Shown: positions 9,514 to 18,927, numbered from the stretch's first letter. The stretch is DNA of 64,000 nucleotides from Gemmatimonadota bacterium (GCA_014192065.1 BJHH01000001.1:186001-250000); one strand, 5' to 3'. Program-made: numbers and translations. The notes: generated by a model from the sequence alone, not told the origin.

Positions 9514-10905
9514 ATGGCCCGCAGACTCCTCTTTGCAGTTCCCCTGGCGTTGCCGGTCGCGTTCGCGACGGCGTTCGCTCAAACCGCAGATCCCGGCAAG
9601 GCCGTGACCGCGGTGCGCGCCGATTATGCGCTCACCAACGTCCGGATCGTCACCGCGCCCGGCAAGGTGATCGAGCGCGGCACTGTTCTGACGCGTGATG
9701 GTCGGATCGCCGCGGTCGGTGCCACCGTACAAATCCCCGCTGGTGTCACGCAGATGGATCTGAGCGGGCACACAGTGTACGCCGGCCTTATTGACGCCGC
9801 GACAAGTATCGGTCTCCCCAGTCCGAGCCGTCCGCTTCCGGCGATGACTGCGGCTGGCGCCGCACCCGCGGCTGGACGTGGTGGTGGCGGTGGTGGCGGT
9901 CGTGGCGTTCCATTGGGTCGCGGATCGGCTCCGCCCCCGCCGGTCGTGCTGCCTGAAGTCGAGGCCGACGCCGAGGCCGCGGACATGTTCGCCCCAACCG
10001 ACGACCAGCTCAAAGCATTCCGAGCCGGTGGTGTGACGACCGTCGGATTGGTCTTCGACGGTGGTCTCTTCCCGGGCCGCGTCGGCTCCGCGCTCACCGG
10101 CACGCGCGGCGGGTCGCCGCTGGCGCTCCGGGCCGCGTCGGGCCAAGTCGTGGCGTTCGGCACAAAGCGTGGCGGTGCCTATCCCGGCACCGGGATTGGC
10201 GCGGTGGCGTTCATCCGCCAGGCATTCCTCGACGCACAGTACGAAGCACGGCTCGACAAGGCATTCAAAGCCGGCACACCCGGCGCCCGCCCGTCGAACG
10301 ATCCGTTCAGCCGCGCGCTCGTCCCAGCCGCGACGAGCGAGATGAGTTCGTGGTTCGTGGCCTCGACGGAGCGGCAGATTGTGCGTGTCGCCGAGATCGC
10401 GAAGGAACTGGGTCTCAAGACACCGGTGGTCGTCGGCTCGCAGGAAGGCTGGCGGGTCATCGCCAACCTCAAGTCGACCGGTGCAACTGCCGTCGTCAGC
10501 CTGCAGTGGCCGTCGCCTGATTCAATCACCGGTCGGGCCTTCCTGGCCGTTGGTTCTGGTAAGAGCGGCACGGCGCCGGCTACGACCGCAGCCGACACCG
10601 CCGAAGTCCGTGCCAACGCCGCGGCCCTCACCAAGGCGGGCGTTCCCGTGGCGTTCGCCTCCTACGGTGGCGAAAGCGGCAACACCTTCCGCGACCGCAT
10701 TCGCCTGACCATCGCGGCGGGCATGAGTCCTGACGATGCGCTCCGCGCCGCCACGGTCACTCCGGCCGCTGTACTCGGCATCAGCGCCGCCGTCGGCACC
10801 ATCGAAGTCGGCAAGCTCGCCAACTTCGTCATCGTGACCGGTAACGACCTCTTCGCCGCTACGAACCCGATCAAGCACGTTTTCATCGAAGGCCGGATCT
10901 ACTAA
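9514..10905 (+). CDS. Amidohydrolase-like secreted protein lacking the metal-binding HxH (putative pseudoenzyme)
   Basis: 463 aa with a signal peptide ending AFAQT near residue 24 and AGGAGC upstream of the ATG. The amidohydrolase frame is clear: the N-terminal strand DYALTNVRIVTAPG, the GTVLTRDGRIAAVGA pattern, and a C-terminal GTIEVGKLANFVIVTG. However, the site that should read GLIDAHxH reads GLIDAATSIG, so both His ligands (positions 96 and 98) are replaced by Ala and Ser. The late catalytic Asp region reads FASYGGES with no Asp. A Gly/Arg run sits near residues 118-135. It is the first gene of a tight operon (2 bp to the next gene). It could be an inactive partner of the intact paralogue downstream, or have a metal-independent role. 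Confidence 0.87.
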   Translation: MARRLLFAVPLALPVAFATAFAQTADPGKAVTAVRADYALTNVRIVTAPGKVIERGTVLTRDGRIAAVGATVQIPAGVTQMDLSGHTVYAGLIDAATSIGLPSPSRPLPAMTAAGAAPAAGRGGGGGGGRGVPLGRGSAPPPPVVLPEVEADAEAADMFAPTDDQLKAFRAGGVTTVGLVFDGGLFPGRVGSALTGTRGGSPLALRAASGQVVAFGTKRGGAYPGTGIGAVAFIRQAFLDAQYEARLDKAFKAGTPGARPSNDPFSRALVPAATSEMSSWFVASTERQIVRVAEIAKELGLKTPVVVGSQEGWRVIANLKSTGATAVVSLQWPSPDSITGRAFLAVGSGKSGTAPATTAADTAEVRANAAALTKAGVPVAFASYGGESGNTFRDRIRLTIAAGMSPDDALRAATVTPAAVLGISAAVGTIEVGKLANFVIVTGNDLFAATNPIKHVFIEGRIY

Positions 10906-10907
10906 CC

Positions 10908-12230
10908 ATGGACTCTCATATGCGCATCCTCAACGTCGGAATGCTCGGCCGTGCGGCGCGTGCCTGCGTCGTCGTCGCGGCGATTTCCACTCCCGCCGTG
11001 CTCGTGGCCCAGGACCTCGCCATCAGGAACGCGACGCTGATCACGATTACCGGCGGCGACATCCAGAACGGGACCATTCTCGTGCGCAACGGCAAGATCA
11101 CCGCCGTCGGCGCCAACGTGAATATCCCGGCTGGCGTTCGCACGATCGACGGCACGGGCAAATTCGTGATGCCCGGCATCATCGACGCCCACTCGCACGC
11201 CGCCCTTGAAGGCGGCATCAACGAGGGCGCCGAGTCGGTCACGCCAGAAGTGCAGGTTCAGCTCAAGGGTGACGATCCCGTCGTGTATCGCGCGCTCGCC
11301 GGCGGTGTGACGGCCGCGCTCCTGCTCCACGGTAGCGCGAACACGATTGGCGGCCAGTCACGCGTCATCAAGATGCGCTGGGGCCAGTCAGCCGATTCGA
11401 TGTACTTCAAAGGCGCGTTCCGGATTGTGAAGTTCGCGCTCGGTGAAAACGTCACCCGCGCCAACTCCACCGCGCCGGCCGACGAACGTCGCTTTCCCAT
11501 GACCCGCATGGGTGTGGAATTCACCGTCCGCTACTGGTTCCAGAAGGCGAAGGAGTACGACCAGGAATGGAAGGAGTATCGTGACGCGGTGAAGACCAAC
11601 CCGAACGCGATCATGCCGCGCCGGGACCTCCGCCTCGAAGCCCTGACCGATATTCTGCACGGCGACCTGAAGGTGCATTCGCACAGCTACCGCGGCGACG
11701 AGATCCTGATGCTCATCCGCGTCGCCGACGAGAACGGCTTCAAGGTCAACACCTTCCAGCACGTGCTCGAGGGCTACAAGGTGGCCGACGAAATCGCACG
11801 TCACGGGGCGATGGCCTCAACCTTCGCCGATATGTGGGGCTACAAGGTCGAAGCCTTCGACGCGATTCCGTACAACATGGCGCTCATGTCCCAGCGCGGT
11901 GTCGTGGTGTCGGTCAACTCTGACTCTGACGAACGGATCCGCAGGCTTTACCAGGAAGCGGGCATCGGCGTTCGGTACGGGAACATGAGCGTCAATGAAG
12001 CGCTCAAGATGGTGACGCTGAACCCCGCCAAACAGCTCGGCGTGGACAAGATGGTCGGCTCACTCGAAAACGGAAAAGACGGCGACATCGCGGTCTTCTC
12101 GGCGCATCCCTTCGCGCCCGACGCGATGGTCGAATACACCGTCGTCGACGGCAAAGTGCTGTTCGATCGTTCACAGGCGAACACGCTGCGCAAAGTGGCC
12201 GCCGAGAAGGGCCCCGGAGGCACGAAGTAA
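10908..12230 (+). CDS. Secreted metal-dependent amidohydrolase (imidazolonepropionase-like)
   Basis: 440 aa; the second ATG (residue 5) gives the more typical signal peptide, ending VLVAQ near residue 35. It retains the amidohydrolase metal centre: GIIDAHSH (His95, His97), later His residues in KVHSHSYRGD and FQHVLEG, and the Asp in SVNSDSDE (Asp339 or 341). The C-terminal GSLENGKDGDIAVFSAHPF motif closes the small beta-sandwich domain. Proteins of this COG1228-like type hydrolyse cyclic amides, imides or peptides; the substrate is unknown. It begins 2 bp after its HxH-less paralogue, and its TAA stop overlaps the ATG of another HxH-less paralogue by one base, so the three products are probably made in a fixed ratio. 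Confidence 0.92.
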   Translation: MDSHMRILNVGMLGRAARACVVVAAISTPAVLVAQDLAIRNATLITITGGDIQNGTILVRNGKITAVGANVNIPAGVRTIDGTGKFVMPGIIDAHSHAALEGGINEGAESVTPEVQVQLKGDDPVVYRALAGGVTAALLLHGSANTIGGQSRVIKMRWGQSADSMYFKGAFRIVKFALGENVTRANSTAPADERRFPMTRMGVEFTVRYWFQKAKEYDQEWKEYRDAVKTNPNAIMPRRDLRLEALTDILHGDLKVHSHSYRGDEILMLIRVADENGFKVNTFQHVLEGYKVADEIARHGAMASTFADMWGYKVEAFDAIPYNMALMSQRGVVVSVNSDSDERIRRLYQEAGIGVRYGNMSVNEALKMVTLNPAKQLGVDKMVGSLENGKDGDIAVFSAHPFAPDAMVEYTVVDGKVLFDRSQANTLRKVAAEKGPGGTK

Positions 12231-13537
12231 TGCGACCAATCCAGAAGCAGTTCGCGTCATTCTTTGCTGTTGGCGCGCTCGTCGCCACGGCCGCGACGAT
12301 GGCTACGGCACAGGCCGGCGCCGGTGATGAAGGCACCTTCTTCATCAAGGGCGGCACGATCGTGAACCCAGGTGGCCAGCGGCTGCCCAACACGAACATC
12401 CTCGTCCGGAATAACCGGATCGTCGAGATCGGTACGGCGGCCAGCCCCACGGACGCCAAGGTGATCGACGCCACGGGCAAGTTCATCTACCCGGGCATGA
12501 TCGACGCCAGCACGGGCATCGGCCTAACGGAAATCGGCAGTGTGCAGACGATGGGATTCCGTAGTGAGATGGGTGAATTCAACCCGCACATGCGCGCGCT
12601 GGTCGGACTCAACGTCGAAAGCGAAATCCTCGGCGTGACGCGCATGAATGGCGTCACCTCGGTGGTGACGTCGCCGACTGGCGGCGTCATCAGCGGGCAG
12701 GCGGCACTGATCAATACCGCCGGCTGGACCTGGGAAGACCTCGCCGTCTCGAAGTCCGTCGGCATGATGATCAGCCTGCCGGGCGGGAGTGGTGGTGGCG
12801 GTCGCGGCGGTGGTGGTGGCCGGGGTGGTCGTGGCGGCGCCGCGGGAAATCCGAATGCCGTGGCCGACTTCGAGCGGTTCATGACCGAATCGCGGGACTA
12901 CGACAAGAGTCGTGCCGCCGGCTCGGCCAAGCTCGACCTCATCTACGAGGCAATGCGTCCGGTCTTCAATAAGGAGATCCCGGCGATCATTCCGTGCGGC
13001 AACGAAGCGTCAATCCGCGCGGCCGTCGCGTTCGGTGAGAAGTGGGGCATTCGCGTGGTGCTTCAGGGCGCGTCTGATGCCTGGAAAGTCCGGAAGTTCC
13101 TCGCCGAGAAGAACATTGCGGTCATCCTCGGCGGCATTCAGTCGGCGCCTGGCGATGACGTGCCGTACGACGAGATCTATGCGGCGCCCGGCCTGCTGTA
13201 CGATGCTGGCGTGAAGTTTGCCTTCTCCACCGGTGGCGGCGCCAACGCCCGTCACGTGGCATTCCATGCCGCGCTGGCGATGGCCTACGGCCTGTCGGCC
13301 GACGGCGCACTGAAGGCGCTCACGATCTGGCCCGCCGAGATTCTTGGTGCGGACAAGGAGATCGGGTCGATCGCGAAGGGCAAACTCGCCAATCTGTTCA
13401 TTACGACCGGCGACCCGATGGACCTGCGCACGCAGGTGGTGGAAGTGTTTATCAAGGGCCGTATGTTGGCCGACGATGACCGCCACTCGCGGCTGTATGC
13501 GAAGTACAAGTCGCGGCCGCTGCCGATCAAGCCGTAA
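12230..13537 (+). CDS. Second HxH-less amidohydrolase-like secreted protein
   Basis: 435 aa; signal peptide ending ATAQA near residue 29. Its start codon overlaps the stop of the active paralogue (TAATG). The fold signature is kept (NTNILVRNNRIVEIG, GKFIYPGMIDA, and C-terminal GSIAKGKLANLFITTGD), but the metal site is not. MIDASTGIG stands where MIDAHxH is expected, so Ser94 and Gly96 replace the two His, and FAFSTGGGANAR replaces the segment carrying the catalytic Asp. A Gly/Arg-rich run lies near residues 183-207. Because the same positions are lost in both flanking paralogues while the remaining sequence is well kept, decay is less likely than a non-catalytic or altered function. A terminator follows. 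Confidence 0.87.
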   Translation: MRPIQKQFASFFAVGALVATAATMATAQAGAGDEGTFFIKGGTIVNPGGQRLPNTNILVRNNRIVEIGTAASPTDAKVIDATGKFIYPGMIDASTGIGLTEIGSVQTMGFRSEMGEFNPHMRALVGLNVESEILGVTRMNGVTSVVTSPTGGVISGQAALINTAGWTWEDLAVSKSVGMMISLPGGSGGGGRGGGGGRGGRGGAAGNPNAVADFERFMTESRDYDKSRAAGSAKLDLIYEAMRPVFNKEIPAIIPCGNEASIRAAVAFGEKWGIRVVLQGASDAWKVRKFLAEKNIAVILGGIQSAPGDDVPYDEIYAAPGLLYDAGVKFAFSTGGGANARHVAFHAALAMAYGLSADGALKALTIWPAEILGADKEIGSIAKGKLANLFITTGDPMDLRTQVVEVFIKGRMLADDDRHSRLYAKYKSRPLPIKP

Positions 13538-13557
13538 CTACTGGCGCTCTCTGAACG

Positions 13558-13597
13558 TGCCTTCGCGGCAGCCCGATTCTGGGCTGCCGCGAAGGCA
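13558..13597 (+). terminator. Rho-independent terminator of the amidohydrolase operon
   Basis: A perfect 17-bp inverted repeat (13558-13574 and 13581-13597) with a six-base loop lies 20 bp after the operon's last stop. Only a short TTA follows, so the U-tract is weak. Confidence 0.7.
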
Positions 13598-13672
13598 TTA
13601 ACGGCGTCGTTCACCGCTTGCCGGGCTCATGCCCCGGCGCGACGTTGTCATCACTACAACTGGAGTGACTTT

Positions 13673-14041
13673 GTGTCCAAGTCCGTGACGTACAGCCCGT
13701 GGAAGGACGTTGAACTCGAGACCGTCTCGCCGATGTTGGGCCGCAAGCTCCTCACCGGCCAGCGGATGATGCTCGCGCAGGTCTTCCTCAAGAAGGGCTG
13801 CATCGTGCCGCGCCACCAGCATGAGAACGAGCAGTTCACCTACATCATCGAAGGCGGCCTCCGTTTCTGGATCGGCGAGGACGAAAGCCAGGTGCAGGAT
13901 GTGATGGCCGGTGAGGTGCTCCACATTCCCTCGATGGTCTGGCATAAGGCCGAGGCGCTCGAGGATACGCTCGACGTCGACATTTTCGATCCGCCGCGCG
14001 CGGATTGGATCGCCAAAACCGATTCGTACCTGCGGAAGTAG
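13673..14041 (+). CDS. Small cupin-domain protein
   Basis: 122 aa, GTG start with TGGAG upstream. Cupin motif 1 is visible as RHQHENEQFTYIIEGG (His48, His50, Glu53) and motif 2 as AGEVLHIPSMVWH (His91), giving a plausible divalent-metal site in a single beta-barrel. It has no signal peptide and is cytosolic. Stand-alone cupins of this size may be isomerases, dioxygenases or ligand-binding proteins, and nothing here decides between them. The gene lies 16 bp upstream of the FKBP lipoprotein and may share its transcript. Confidence 0.85.
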   Translation: MSKSVTYSPWKDVELETVSPMLGRKLLTGQRMMLAQVFLKKGCIVPRHQHENEQFTYIIEGGLRFWIGEDESQVQDVMAGEVLHIPSMVWHKAEALEDTLDVDIFDPPRADWIAKTDSYLRK

Positions 14042-14057
14042 ACGCGGGAGCGTAGGC

Positions 14058-14576
<519 letters not shown>

Positions 14577-14655
14577 GAGCTGGAGCAGGCCCAGGCGCAG
14601 GCGCAGCCCTTTCGCCCGCTGGCGCCACGCCCGCGCCCCTGCCCAGATTGACCAG

Positions 14656-15765
14656 ATGAGCCGTCCGTCTGTCCTCGTCGAATGCGCGCGCATCGCCAGT
14701 GGGTTGAGCGCCGGCGCCGGTGCCGGTGCGCTCGCCTCTATTGCGCGCCGGCGTGGTTCGCTCCCCATGAGCGCCACCGCCAAGCTGCTCGTCACCGCGA
14801 GCGGCGCGCGTTTCGGCACGGTGGGCGGCGGCTGCCTCGAAGCCGAGGTGATTGAACGCGCGATGGATGTGCTCGAACGCCGCGTTCCCGCGATGTCGCA
14901 TCACTCATTGAACAACGAACTGGCCGGCGACTACGGGCTCACCTGCGGTGGCACCGCAGAGATCTTTATCGAGCCGGTGTACCCGGACGAGACGCTGGCG
15001 CGCGCCTACCACGAGGCCGTCGCGTTGATCGCCCGTGGCGAACGCGGGGTGATGGTCACGGCGCTCGACTGGAGTGACGGGCCACGCAAGATCGTGACCT
15101 CTGCATCGTTGGTGTCGGATGCGGACCTGCACGCCCGGGCCGCCTCACTCGATCCATTCGCCACGGAACCGCTCTTCAGCGAAGGCCACCTCGTGGAGCC
15201 GATCGTCGGGCGGCCGCAGCTCGTGGTCTTCGGCGCGGGTCATGTCGGCGCGCGCATCGCCGAGGTGGCCTCGATCGCCGGCTGGCATGTGACCGTCGTA
15301 GATGACCGCGCCGATTTTGCCGATCCCACGCGCATGCCATTCGCAGACCGCGTCGTCACCTGCGAATTCCACGACGTGATGGCCAGCGCGCGGTTCGACG
15401 CCGATACGTACGTCGTGATCGCCACACGCGGCCATCAACACGACGCCGTCATCGCCTCGCAGGTTGTCCCCAAGCCACTCCGTTACGTGGGGATGCTCGG
15501 CAGCCGTCGCAAAGCCGCCCTCACGGCAAAACAGCTTCGCGAGTGGCACCTGACCGAAGCATCTATCGCACAGATTCACGCCCCAGTCGGCGTCTCCATC
15601 GGTGCCGATACGCCGGAGGAGATCGCCGTGAGCGTGGTGGCCGAGATGATCGCCGTACGGCGGTCATCCTCGTCGCGTCGCGGCGGGCTGGACCCGGTCC
15701 TGGCCGCCAACGTCGCGGGCGCGAACGAAATGGCTGCCCCGGGCACGATCACGGAACGCCGATGA
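14656..15765 (+). CDS. xdhC: XdhC/CoxI family protein (molybdenum hydroxylase maturation)
   Basis: 369 aa from the ATG at 14656; the frame is open upstream but that part looks non-coding. The N-terminal XdhC_CoxI domain contains GSLPMSATAKLLV and GTVGGGCLEAEVIE. The C-terminal Rossmann domain contains VVFGAGHVGARIAEVA, VVDDRADFA, IATRGHQHD and GMLGSRRK. XdhC binds molybdenum cofactor, helps its sulfuration and delivers it to xanthine-dehydrogenase-type enzymes; none is encoded in this window, so the client lies elsewhere. The gene overlaps the pterin dehydratase gene by 4 bp (ATGA), a coupling that fits a shared role in pterin/molybdopterin metabolism. Confidence 0.9.
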   Translation: MSRPSVLVECARIASGLSAGAGAGALASIARRRGSLPMSATAKLLVTASGARFGTVGGGCLEAEVIERAMDVLERRVPAMSHHSLNNELAGDYGLTCGGTAEIFIEPVYPDETLARAYHEAVALIARGERGVMVTALDWSDGPRKIVTSASLVSDADLHARAASLDPFATEPLFSEGHLVEPIVGRPQLVVFGAGHVGARIAEVASIAGWHVTVVDDRADFADPTRMPFADRVVTCEFHDVMASARFDADTYVVIATRGHQHDAVIASQVVPKPLRYVGMLGSRRKAALTAKQLREWHLTEASIAQIHAPVGVSIGADTPEEIAVSVVAEMIAVRRSSSSRRGGLDPVLAANVAGANEMAAPGTITERR

Positions 15766-16046
15766 GACCCCACAAGCTGGACGAAGGCGAGATCGAGTAC
15801 GCACTGGCGCAGCTCAACGGCTGGACCCGCGTGTCAAACACGATCACGAAAACGTTCGCCTTTCCGAAATTCCTTGACGGGATCCGCTGGGTCGACCAAG
15901 CCGCCCTCGCCGCCGAGTCGCTCGATCACCACCCCGATCTCGATATCCGCTACACGAAGATCACTGCCACATTGAGCACCCACTCCGCCGGCGGTCTCAC
16001 AAAGCTCGACTTCGCACTCGCACGGGCGCTCGACGCGTTGACGTAG
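15762..16046 (+). CDS. Pterin-4a-carbinolamine dehydratase
   Basis: 94 aa, starting inside the xdhC stop (ATGA). The family core ESLDHHPDLDIRYTKITATL, THSAGG and LTKLDFALARALD is complete, including the paired His of the active site. These enzymes dehydrate 4a-hydroxytetrahydropterin. Many bacteria lacking phenylalanine hydroxylase carry the gene next to molybdenum-cofactor genes, and this is such a case by its overlap with xdhC. A bidirectional terminator follows. Confidence 0.92.
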   Translation: MRPHKLDEGEIEYALAQLNGWTRVSNTITKTFAFPKFLDGIRWVDQAALAAESLDHHPDLDIRYTKITATLSTHSAGGLTKLDFALARALDALT

Positions 16047-16069
16047 CAGGATTCGATCCGCATAAATAA

Positions 16070-16100
16070 ACGGGCCGCCCAAACCATCTGGGCGGCCCGT
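16070..16100. terminator. Bidirectional terminator between the pterin dehydratase and Bax-inhibitor genes
   Basis: A perfect 12-bp inverted repeat (16070-16081 and 16089-16100) with a seven-base loop. It is flanked by AATAAA on the left and ATTGTG on the right, and sits between convergent genes. Confidence 0.75.
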
Positions 16101-16145
16101 ATTGTGTCCCGACGTTTCCGGGCGTCAGAACACAATTCTATTGCA

Positions 16146-16838
16146 CTAGCTGCTCCGGCGGTTCCCGCCGAGCAGCGAGACGATCGCAAGGAACATGTTG
16201 AGTAGGTCGAGGTAGATCTGCACGGCCGCCACGATGTACTCCTCGGGGCCATACACATTCTTGAGCCGCCACGTGTCGAACACGAGCAGGCCGCTGAACA
16301 CGAGTACCGTGCCGCCCGCGATCCAGAGCTGCGCCGTCTGGTTCTGAAAGAAGAGGTTGAGCAGCGACGTGCCGATCAGCACCCAGACCCCCACCACGAA
16401 GAAGCTGCCCCACGCGCTGAAGTCGCGGCGGCTGAGCCAGGTGTACAGCGTCAGTACCGTGAAGGCGCTGCCCGTCAGCGCGCCGGCCTGCCAGAGGATC
16501 TGTGGTTGCGTGCGCCCGACGGCATAGATGAGGGGCGAGATGGCCACGCCCATCATCGCCGAGAAGAGGACCACCAGTGCGAGGCGCTGCGGCGCCGCGA
16601 GCGAACGCGCGCGCTGTGCCGCAAAGAGCGGCACGAAGGCCAGCAGCATGGTGATGATCGGGTGCTTCGCGGTCGCGATCATGATCGACTCGTTCTGCAG
16701 CCCGAACCAGGTGCCGCCCATCGTGACGAAGACGCAGGCGAGCACGAGCGAATAGGTGCGGCGGACGAGGAGGGCGCGGTCGGCGCCCGTTCGAACGAAG
16801 CCCGCAGGATTCAGCACTTCATACCGCGAAAAGCCCAT
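16146..16838 (-). CDS. Bax inhibitor-1 / YccA family membrane protein
   Basis: 230 aa from the ATG at 16838, which has TGGAG upstream; an in-frame ATG at 16886 would add 16 residues that look non-structural. There are seven probable membrane segments and the family features LRRTYSLVLACVFVTMGGTW-like first helix, LTGSAFTVLTLYTW, and the C-terminal AAVQIYLDLLNMFLAIVSLL. The conserved Asp of that last helix is the residue linked to pH-gated calcium leak in the bacterial homologue BsYetJ. It is a cytoplasmic-membrane protein, possibly a calcium/proton leak channel or a regulator of membrane proteolysis (as YccA is of FtsH). The role here is inferred. Confidence 0.9.
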   Translation of the reverse strand: MGFSRYEVLNPAGFVRTGADRALLVRRTYSLVLACVFVTMGGTWFGLQNESIMIATAKHPIITMLLAFVPLFAAQRARSLAAPQRLALVVLFSAMMGVAISPLIYAVGRTQPQILWQAGALTGSAFTVLTLYTWLSRRDFSAWGSFFVVGVWVLIGTSLLNLFFQNQTAQLWIAGGTVLVFSGLLVFDTWRLKNVYGPEEYIVAAVQIYLDLLNMFLAIVSLLGGNRRSS

Positions 16839-17068
16839 TTGGTGTTGCGCTCCAGGGGTGAAAAAGGTCGAACTCCAGCCGAACACCGACCCTTGAATAA
16901 TAGCGCCCCGCGAATCTGCAGGGCATGCGCGGTGGTTATGTGTGCTAAGTCATTGCAGTACAGTCGTTTACAGCGTTTTTTGTGTGATCGGACTTGGGCC
17001 GGAGCGCGGTCTCGGCCAGCTCCGCCGTGTCGGCACCGTAACCATGCCGACGACGTCGAACTATTGCA

Positions 17069-17746
17069 TCAACCGCTTGCCGCGAGGAGTCCGGGAAGTT
17101 CGTTCATCCGTTCGATCCAGTAGGTCGGCCCCGCCGGCTCGATTTCTTCTTTCGTGTACGCGCCCCATGGCACGGCCACCGTGCTGACGCCGGCGTCGCG
17201 GCCCGCCTCGATGTCGTGCGGCGAGTCGCCCACGAACCAAGCCTCGCGTGGGCTCACCTGGAGTTGCGTGAGCGCGTAGATCACGGGCTCGGGGTCGGGT
17301 TTGTGCCGTGCGGTATGATCGATCCCCACGATGGCATCGAATAACGGCGTGAGTTTGTAGAAGTCCATCGACCGCCGGATGCCCGCGTCGAGTTTGCTGC
17401 TCACGATCGCCAGCGGATGCCCGCGCTCGTGCAGCTCGCGCAGGGTCTCCTCCACGCCGGGGTAGAGCGTCACCAAGCGGTCATGATTGTCCATCTGAAA
17501 CTGCCGATAACGCGCTTTGAGGAAGCTCGCATCGTCCGCATTGGTCGCCCAATGGGCCAACATGGCGTCGAGTGGCGTGCCGATCAGCGCCTTCCACTCG
17601 GCGCGTGTGGGACGCGGCCCCTCGCGCCCGTCAAACGCATAGACCGCGCCCGCGATGATCAACTCGATGGAATCGAGCAGGGTGCCGTCCATGTCGAACA
17701 ACACGGCCGGGAGCCGTCGCAGGCGGTGGCGATCGCTCGTCGTCAC
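17069..17746 (-). CDS. HAD-superfamily phosphatase (phosphoglycolate phosphatase/PpaX-like)
   Basis: 225 aa from the GTG at 17746, whose GTGA overlaps the stop of the glycosyltransferase gene by 4 bp; a longer frame upstream lies inside that gene and is not chosen. All HAD motifs are present: FDMDGTLLD (Asp18, Asp20), VSSK, KPDP (Lys of motif III) and VGDSPHDIEAG. A helical cap lies between motifs I and II, as in class C1 enzymes. The substrate may be phosphoglycolate, pyrophosphate or another small phosphate ester. Translational coupling to a GT2 enzyme suggests a lipid- or sugar-phosphate, but that is inference. Confidence 0.88.
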   Translation of the reverse strand: MTTSDRHRLRRLPAVLFDMDGTLLDSIELIIAGAVYAFDGREGPRPTRAEWKALIGTPLDAMLAHWATNADDASFLKARYRQFQMDNHDRLVTLYPGVEETLRELHERGHPLAIVSSKLDAGIRRSMDFYKLTPLFDAIVGIDHTARHKPDPEPVIYALTQLQVSPREAWFVGDSPHDIEAGRDAGVSTVAVPWGAYTKEEIEPAGPTYWIERMNELPGLLAASG

Positions 17747-18927
17747 GGACTCACACTCCGGTATTCGCGTCCCTTCCATTCCACGCGGCTTCCGCGCCAC
17801 GCCGCCCGCGCGAACAACACCGCCAGCAATGCGCCCGCGAACGGGTGCAGTAGGCCGTACATCGGCGACACCCGCTGTACGGCATATATCACCGCCCAGA
17901 ACAACGTCGCGGCGGCATAGCAGGCCGCTGCCCACCACAACATGTCGGGCGGCAACAGGCCGGCCAACGCCACGAGTCCCAATACGAAGGGCAGGACGTT
18001 GCAGAGCGCCGGCACGGGGAATACCAGGCGCAGCACGGTCTGCCCCACGGCTCCCAGCGCCAGCGTGTCGCGCCCGCCGGCGTAGACGTTCTTGCCCCAG
18101 CCGCGCATCAGCTCGCCGAGCCCCTCGTACATCCGCGTGCTGAGGTACTCGAGTCCCTCCACAAACTGCACGCTCCCTCCCGCGCGACAGACCTCTTGCG
18201 CGATGCGCAGGTCCTCCGCCACGTGGCCGCGTACCGCCTCGTGACCGCCCATTGCCTCATATGAGGGGCGCCGAACTAGGAAGAACTGCCCGTTCGCGAT
18301 CTTGTCGAGCGGGCGGGTGGACCGACTCATTCGCTCGGTGTTGCCGTAGCGCGAGAGAATCAACACAAAGACCTGCGGCATCAGTAGCCGCTCCCAGAAC
18401 GTGCCCATCTCCTGTGTGCCCATCACGCTCAGCATATCGGCCCCGCGGGCGCGCAGCGCCGTCAGTGCGCGCGCCAATAACTCCGGAGTGTGCCGCGTGT
18501 CAGCGTCCGTGAAGAGCAGTAAGTCGCCCCGCGCCTGTTGCACGGCCGTGTGGCAGGCCCACTGCTTGCCGAACCAACCAGCGGGCAGCGGTGGCGCGTC
18601 GAGGACGGTCACGCGAGCGTCCTCGGCTGCGATCTGTCGCGCGATGGCACCCGTGCCGTCCGTCGAGTGGTCGTCCACGACGAGCACCTCGACGTTGGGC
18701 CAGGTGGTCGTGAGAATGGATCGCACGCAGCGCTCAATGTTGCGTGCTTCGTTCCGCGCCGGCACGACGATGCTCACCAAGGGAGCGCCCGCGTGGCGTT
18801 CCGCGCCTGCGGCACCGCTCGGTAGATCCGGAGCGTACTGCGCCAGCCGCGATGCGCCGCGCGATCGCCAGGCGAGCACGATCGGGACCACCACCCAGGG
18901 TAGCGTGTACCAGAGCCAGTTCGGCAT
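17743..18927 (-). CDS. Membrane-bound family 2 glycosyltransferase
   Basis: 394 aa. An N-terminal membrane anchor is followed by a GT-A domain: VSIVVPARNEARNIERC, VVDDHSTDGT, LFTDADT (DxD) and GHVAEDLRIAQ. Three or four C-terminal membrane helices follow residue 300. The PPLPAGWFGKQWACHTA segment is reminiscent of carotenoid and hopanoid-type glycosyltransferases (CrtQ/HpnI-like), so a lipid acceptor is plausible. The HAD phosphatase overlaps its 3' end. No carotenoid gene is adjacent, so the acceptor is unknown. Confidence 0.87.
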   Translation of the reverse strand: MPNWLWYTLPWVVVPIVLAWRSRGASRLAQYAPDLPSGAAGAERHAGAPLVSIVVPARNEARNIERCVRSILTTTWPNVEVLVVDDHSTDGTGAIARQIAAEDARVTVLDAPPLPAGWFGKQWACHTAVQQARGDLLLFTDADTRHTPELLARALTALRARGADMLSVMGTQEMGTFWERLLMPQVFVLILSRYGNTERMSRSTRPLDKIANGQFFLVRRPSYEAMGGHEAVRGHVAEDLRIAQEVCRAGGSVQFVEGLEYLSTRMYEGLGELMRGWGKNVYAGGRDTLALGAVGQTVLRLVFPVPALCNVLPFVLGLVALAGLLPPDMLWWAAACYAAATLFWAVIYAVQRVSPMYGLLHPFAGALLAVLFARAAWRGSRVEWKGREYRSVSP

